From: PALSA-600 sp963789585
GTDB taxonomy: Bacteria; Actinomycetota; Thermoleophilia; Gaiellales; Gaiellaceae
Length of the DNA: 64,000 nucleotides
Direction: 5' to 3'
Assembly: GCA_963789585.1 (NCBI GenBank)
Contig: CAWBLB010000008.1
Location: 62,001-126,000 of the forward strand
Of this stretch, positions 60,460-64,000 are shown in pieces. The number at the start of each line of letters is the position of its first letter. Position 1 is the stretch's first letter. Position numbers and translations under genes: made by a program. The notes beneath the pieces are model-generated. The model was given only the letters and a program-made list of their open reading frames with translations. It was not told where the DNA came from and did not search any database.

Positions 60460-60466
60460 CGCTCCG

Positions 60467-61447
60467 ATGGACCTCGATGTCGTCTTTCTCGGCACGTCGG
60501 GCAGCGCCCCGACGGCGCGTCGCGGCACGAGCGCCCTGCTCGTTCGCCGCGGCGGCGATCGCCTGCTCTTCGACTGCGGCGAGGGCACCCAGCGGCAGCT
60601 GCTCCGCTCGTCGGTCGGGCTCGTCGATCTCGAGCAGATCTTCGTCACCCACTTTCACGCCGATCACTACCTCGGTTTGCCCGGGATGCTCAAGACCTTC
60701 GCCCTGCGGATGCGCGAGACGCCGCTCACGATCTACGGGCCGCCCGGGCTCGAGGAGCTGTTCGCGTCGCTCAAACGGGTCTTCGGGCGGCTCACGTACC
60801 CGGTCGAGCTGGCCGAGGTCCGCCCCGGCGAGGTGCTCGAGCGCGACGGCTACCGCCTGCTCGTCTTCCCGGTCGCGCACGGCACCTCGGCCGTCGGGTT
60901 CGCGCTCGTCGAGGACGAGCGGCCCGGCCGCTTCGACGTCGAGATCGCCGACCGGCTCGGCGTGCCGTTCGGCCCCGAGCGAGGTCGGCTCCAGCAGGGC
61001 GAGGCCGTCGTCCTGGCCGACGGCCGCACGGTCACGCCGGACCAGCTCGTCGGCCCCGTGCGGGCAGGGCGGACGATCGTCTACACGGGCGACACGGCTC
61101 CGGCCGAGGCCGTCGGCCTGCTGTTCAAGGGGGCGGACGTTCTGATCCACGAGGCGACCTTCGCCGAGGACGAGCGCGAGCGAGCCGGCGAGACGATGCA
61201 CTCGACCGCCGTCCAGGCGGCCGAGATCGCCAGGGGGGCGGGCGTGTCGCTGCTCGCGCTCACGCACGTCTCGCCGCGCTACTTCGGCCCCGAGCTCCTC
61301 CGCGAGGCGCGGGCGGTGTTCCCGGCGACGATCCTGCCACGCGACTTCGACCTCGTCGAGGTGCCGTTCGTCGAACGTGGGAAGCCGGCCCTCGTCAAGG
61401 GCGGAGCCCTGCCCGAACGGGACCGGGAGGAGAGCACGGCAGGATGA
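60467..61447 (+). CDS. rnz: Ribonuclease Z (tRNA 3' processing)
   Basis: A 326-residue beta-lactamase-fold nuclease. It has the N-terminal LGTSGSAPTARRGTSALLV, the zinc motif THFHADHYLGLPG, GDTAPAEAV with its Asp, and HEATFAEDERERA plus LTHVSPRY for the remaining ligands. The exosite segment around residues 150-185 is of the short bacterial type. It processes tRNA precursors without encoded CCA, as for the tRNA-Arg here. The start of the methyltransferase gene overlaps its stop. Confidence 0.93.
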   Translation: MDLDVVFLGTSGSAPTARRGTSALLVRRGGDRLLFDCGEGTQRQLLRSSVGLVDLEQIFVTHFHADHYLGLPGMLKTFALRMRETPLTIYGPPGLEELFASLKRVFGRLTYPVELAEVRPGEVLERDGYRLLVFPVAHGTSAVGFALVEDERPGRFDVEIADRLGVPFGPERGRLQQGEAVVLADGRTVTPDQLVGPVRAGRTIVYTGDTAPAEAVGLLFKGADVLIHEATFAEDERERAGETMHSTAVQAAEIARGAGVSLLALTHVSPRYFGPELLREARAVFPATILPRDFDLVEVPFVERGKPALVKGGALPERDREESTAG

Positions 61448-62178
61448 CGGCAGGAGACCCCGGCGGCTTCGACCGCTGCGCCGCCCGGTACGAGGAGCTG
61501 CGCCCGGTCGACGCGAACTGGTGGGAGGTCTTCGACGCGCTCGTCCGGCTCGGTGGGCTGCGCGGCAGCCGGGTGCTCGAGGTGGGCTGCGGCACCGGCC
61601 GGCTCGCCGAGGCGCTCGCCGAGCGGGAGCTCGGTCGGGTCTGGGCGGTCGATGCGTCGCAGGCGATGGTCGAGCGGGCGAAAGGGCTCGGCGTCAACGC
61701 CCGCGTAGCCCGGGCGGAGGCGCTCCCGTTCAAGGCCGGCTGGTTCGACGCGGTCGTGATGCGGATGGCCCTCCACCTGCTCGACCGCGGCAGGGCTCTC
61801 GCCGAGGCAGCCCGCGTGCTCGGCCCGGCGGGCCGGCTCGTGGTCGCAACCGAGGATCCGGCGAGTTTCGACGACGTCTGGTTTGCCCGCTATTTCCCCT
61901 CCGTGCCCGAGCTCGAGCGCTCACGCTTTCCGAGCGCCGGGATGTTGCAGTCCGAGCTCGCCGCGGCGGGCCTGCCGGACGTGCGTATCGAACGGCTCGG
62001 GCAGGAGCGGACGGTCGGCCGGGAGCAGGCGCTCGACCTGATCCGGTCGCAGGCGTACTCGACGTTCGAGCTTCTGCCGCCCGACGAGTACGCCGCCGGG
62101 ATCGAGCGGGCCGAGGCCGAACTGCCGGACCCGTTGGGCTACCGCTTCGACTGGTTGCTCGCCGTCGCATCGAGGTGA
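61444..62178 (+). CDS. SAM-dependent methyltransferase
   Basis: A 244-residue class I methyltransferase. The SAM-binding motif I is VLEVGCGTGRLAEAL near residue 44, then VDASQAMVERAK, and motif region MRMALHLLDRGRALAEAARVL. It overlaps rnz by 4 bases (ATGA) and the membrane protein gene by 4 bases (GTGA). Substrate unknown. Its link with rnz may be only positional. Confidence 0.85.
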   Translation: MTAGDPGGFDRCAARYEELRPVDANWWEVFDALVRLGGLRGSRVLEVGCGTGRLAEALAERELGRVWAVDASQAMVERAKGLGVNARVARAEALPFKAGWFDAVVMRMALHLLDRGRALAEAARVLGPAGRLVVATEDPASFDDVWFARYFPSVPELERSRFPSAGMLQSELAAAGLPDVRIERLGQERTVGREQALDLIRSQAYSTFELLPPDEYAAGIERAEAELPDPLGYRFDWLLAVASR

Positions 62179-63497
62179 AGCTCGGGCGCTACCCGCGGGA
62201 GTGGCTGGTGCTCAGCCTGATCGCGCTCGCGACGCTGCCGCTCGTGAGCGTCAGCGGTGCCCAGGACGCGAGCCGCCTCGCCCTGACCGACTCGATCGTC
62301 TACCGCGGCAAGCTCGACATCGATCCCTACTGGCGGCTGACGATCGACCGTGCCTTCGCGGACGGGCACTGGTACTCCGACAAGGCGCCCGGGGTCTCGC
62401 TGCTCGCGGTCCCGGCCGTCGAGGCCTGGCGTCTCGTCGACCTGGTCGACCCGCCCGCCCGGGCGCGGCCGATCTGGCTTCGCGGCGGCCCGCTCTGGCT
62501 GCTGCGAGTCTGGACCGGGGGGCTGGCGCTCGTCGGCCTCGCCTGGCTCGTCGGCCGTGTCGCGGAGGGACTCGTCGGCGGCACGGGAGCGGTGACCGCG
62601 GTGACGCTCGGGGTCGGGACGATGGCCGGATCGCTCGGCCCGACGGTCTTCGGCCACCTTCCGGGTGCGCTTGCGCTCTTCGCGGCGTTCATCGTCGGCA
62701 CGCGCGCCCGCCGGCCCCGCGACTGGCTCTCCGTCGGGGCCCTGGCGGGGATCGCCGTGCTGTTCGAGTACCCCGCCGCTCTTGCAGCCGCCATCCTCGT
62801 CGTCTATGCCGCGCTTCGCGGCGGGCGGCGGGCCATGCTCGCGACGGTCGCAGGCGGCATCCCGCCGGCGCTCGTTCTCGGGGCCTACGACTGGATCGCA
62901 TTCGGAGCGCCGTGGCGCCTCTCCTATCGCTACGTCTCGAACGTCTTCACGGCCGACCAGCAGCAGAACCTCTTCGGGGTCGGGTTGCCGACACCGCACG
63001 GCGTCTGGACGCTCCTCCTCGACGGGCATGGCCTCCTGCTGGTCTCGCCGGTTCTCCTCGCAGCGATTGCGGGTCTCGTCCTCTACGGCCGTGAACGGCG
63101 GCTCGAGGCGTGGGTCGCCGCCGCGACGGCAGTGGTCTACGCGACCTACACGGCCGGGTACTTCCTTCCCAACGGCGGCCTCTCGCCGGGCCCACGCTTC
63201 GCCACCGCTGCGCTTCCCTTCCTGCTGCTCGGGCTGCCGTTCGCGCTCGCCCGCCGACGGTGGTGGACGCTCGCGCTCGCGGCCGTCTCGGTGGGTGTCG
63301 CGCTCTTCGACGAGCTGACCTGGTCGATCGCCAACTCGCTCGACTTCCTGGCCTGGCCGCGGACGATCTGGTCGCTGCTCGGCCTCTCGCGGGAGGCCGG
63401 CTGCATCATCCTGCTCGCGTGCGGTGCCGCGGCTGCGATCGTGGCGGGCACGGCGTTCGTGAGCCAATCGCGGGGGCCTGTCCGGCCCGTGCGCTAG
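62175..63497 (+). CDS. Polytopic membrane protein of GT-C-like type
   Basis: A 440-residue protein with 11 or so membrane helices. The first loop has LDIDPYWRLTIDRAFADGHWYSDKAP, with Asp and Trp/Lys in the order seen in GT-C-like proteins, and a later GYFLPNGGLSPGPRF. The GTG at 62175 overlaps the methyltransferase stop; a long upstream extension of the frame is rejected. It may transfer sugar or lipid groups. It is probably the last gene of the rnz operon. Confidence 0.72.
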   Translation: MKLGRYPREWLVLSLIALATLPLVSVSGAQDASRLALTDSIVYRGKLDIDPYWRLTIDRAFADGHWYSDKAPGVSLLAVPAVEAWRLVDLVDPPARARPIWLRGGPLWLLRVWTGGLALVGLAWLVGRVAEGLVGGTGAVTAVTLGVGTMAGSLGPTVFGHLPGALALFAAFIVGTRARRPRDWLSVGALAGIAVLFEYPAALAAAILVVYAALRGGRRAMLATVAGGIPPALVLGAYDWIAFGAPWRLSYRYVSNVFTADQQQNLFGVGLPTPHGVWTLLLDGHGLLLVSPVLLAAIAGLVLYGRERRLEAWVAAATAVVYATYTAGYFLPNGGLSPGPRFATAALPFLLLGLPFALARRRWWTLALAAVSVGVALFDELTWSIANSLDFLAWPRTIWSLLGLSREAGCIILLACGAAAAIVAGTAFVSQSRGPVRPVR

Positions 63498-63524
63498 AGT
63501 GCCGCTCGGCTCGACCCTTTAACT

Positions 63525-63540
63525 CGGTCCAGAGAGGCCG
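63525..63540 (+). promoter_or_regulatory. PyrR-binding hairpin over the pyrR ribosome binding site
   Basis: CGG-TCCAGAGAGG-CCG: a 3-bp stem and a loop matching the PyrR RNA consensus (UCCNGNGAGGY). It directly adjoins the GGAAAGGAG ribosome binding site at about 63540-63548. There is no terminator structure in between, so control is probably translational, as reported for mycobacterial pyrR. Confidence 0.75.
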
Positions 63541-63552
63541 GAAAGGAGCACG

Positions 63553-64000
<448 letters not shown>

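Noticed and set aside
61377..62174. N-terminal extension of the membrane protein after the methyltransferase
   Set aside because: It overlaps the methyltransferase in another frame and is Arg/Ala-rich; the GTG at 62175 has the typical overlap start.

Overview
The window is very GC-rich, densely coded DNA that looks actinobacterial. Supporting signs are a strong GC bias at codon third positions, many GTG starts, an NADPH:F420 oxidoreductase, Actinobacteria-type LexA boxes, a PyrR site over a ribosome binding site, and many genes whose start codon lies 6-8 nt after a TAnnnT -10 hexamer (leaderless transcripts). The gene mix (IS30 variant, GT-C-like membrane proteins, sugar ABC systems, Tat-exported proteins) would suit the class Thermoleophilia. 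That placement is inference, not something the sequence proves.

Region 1 (0.3-18.1 kb) is a sugar or sugar-acid catabolic island. It holds a complete rhamnose/ribose-type ABC importer, a second orphan periplasmic binding protein, an enolase-like paralogue next to an APH-fold kinase, an SMP-30-type lactonase, a GntR/FCD regulator, a sugar epimerase, a mandelate-racemase-type dehydratase, three FAH/hydratase-fold proteins, an SDR, a zinc alcohol dehydrogenase and a cupin. Together they can supply every step of a non-phosphorylative (fuconate/rhamnonate-type) route. Two kinase fragments show past remodelling.

Region 2 (18.1-43.8 kb) is mostly ordinary chromosome: a PGRP-fold amidase, F420 reductase, a Tat-exported isoquinoline-oxidoreductase-like molybdoenzyme pair ending in a strong terminator, membrane glycosyltransferase-like proteins, a HIT protein, CorA, two MFS pumps with a MarR regulator, a peroxiredoxin, a desaturase, secreted proteins, a RHH-MazF toxin-antitoxin pair, a Cys-rich Tat-protein operon with a MauE-thioredoxin fusion, and a large LuxR/ATPase regulator. 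Between the EmrB-type pump and marR lies a threefold 95-bp repeat. Each copy encodes a 32-codon mini-ORF joined to its neighbours by ATGA overlaps, an organisation like mycobacterial MIRUs.

Region 3 (43.8-55.1 kb) is an integration hotspot at a tRNA-Arg(CCG) gene. A 22-bp copy of the tRNA 3' end at 46784 and the tRNA itself at 55041 bound an 8.3-kb integrase-bearing element. It carries paired 11-bp arm-type repeats, a Xre-RES toxin-antitoxin pair, an XRE-nucleotidyltransferase pair and accessory DNA-binding proteins. A more decayed element (43.87-46.8 kb) carries VapBC, an integrase stub, a transposase stub and a glycosyltransferase.

Region 4 (55.1-64 kb) has a dipeptide-epimerase/DUF1611 pair (DgcA-DgcN-like), a secreted glycosidase-like protein, a LysM/TM protein under two LexA boxes (YneA/ChiZ-like SOS division inhibitor), a decayed IS30-family element with recognisable terminal repeats, ribonuclease Z with a methyltransferase and a membrane protein in an overlapping operon, and the start of pyrR behind a PyrR-binding hairpin.
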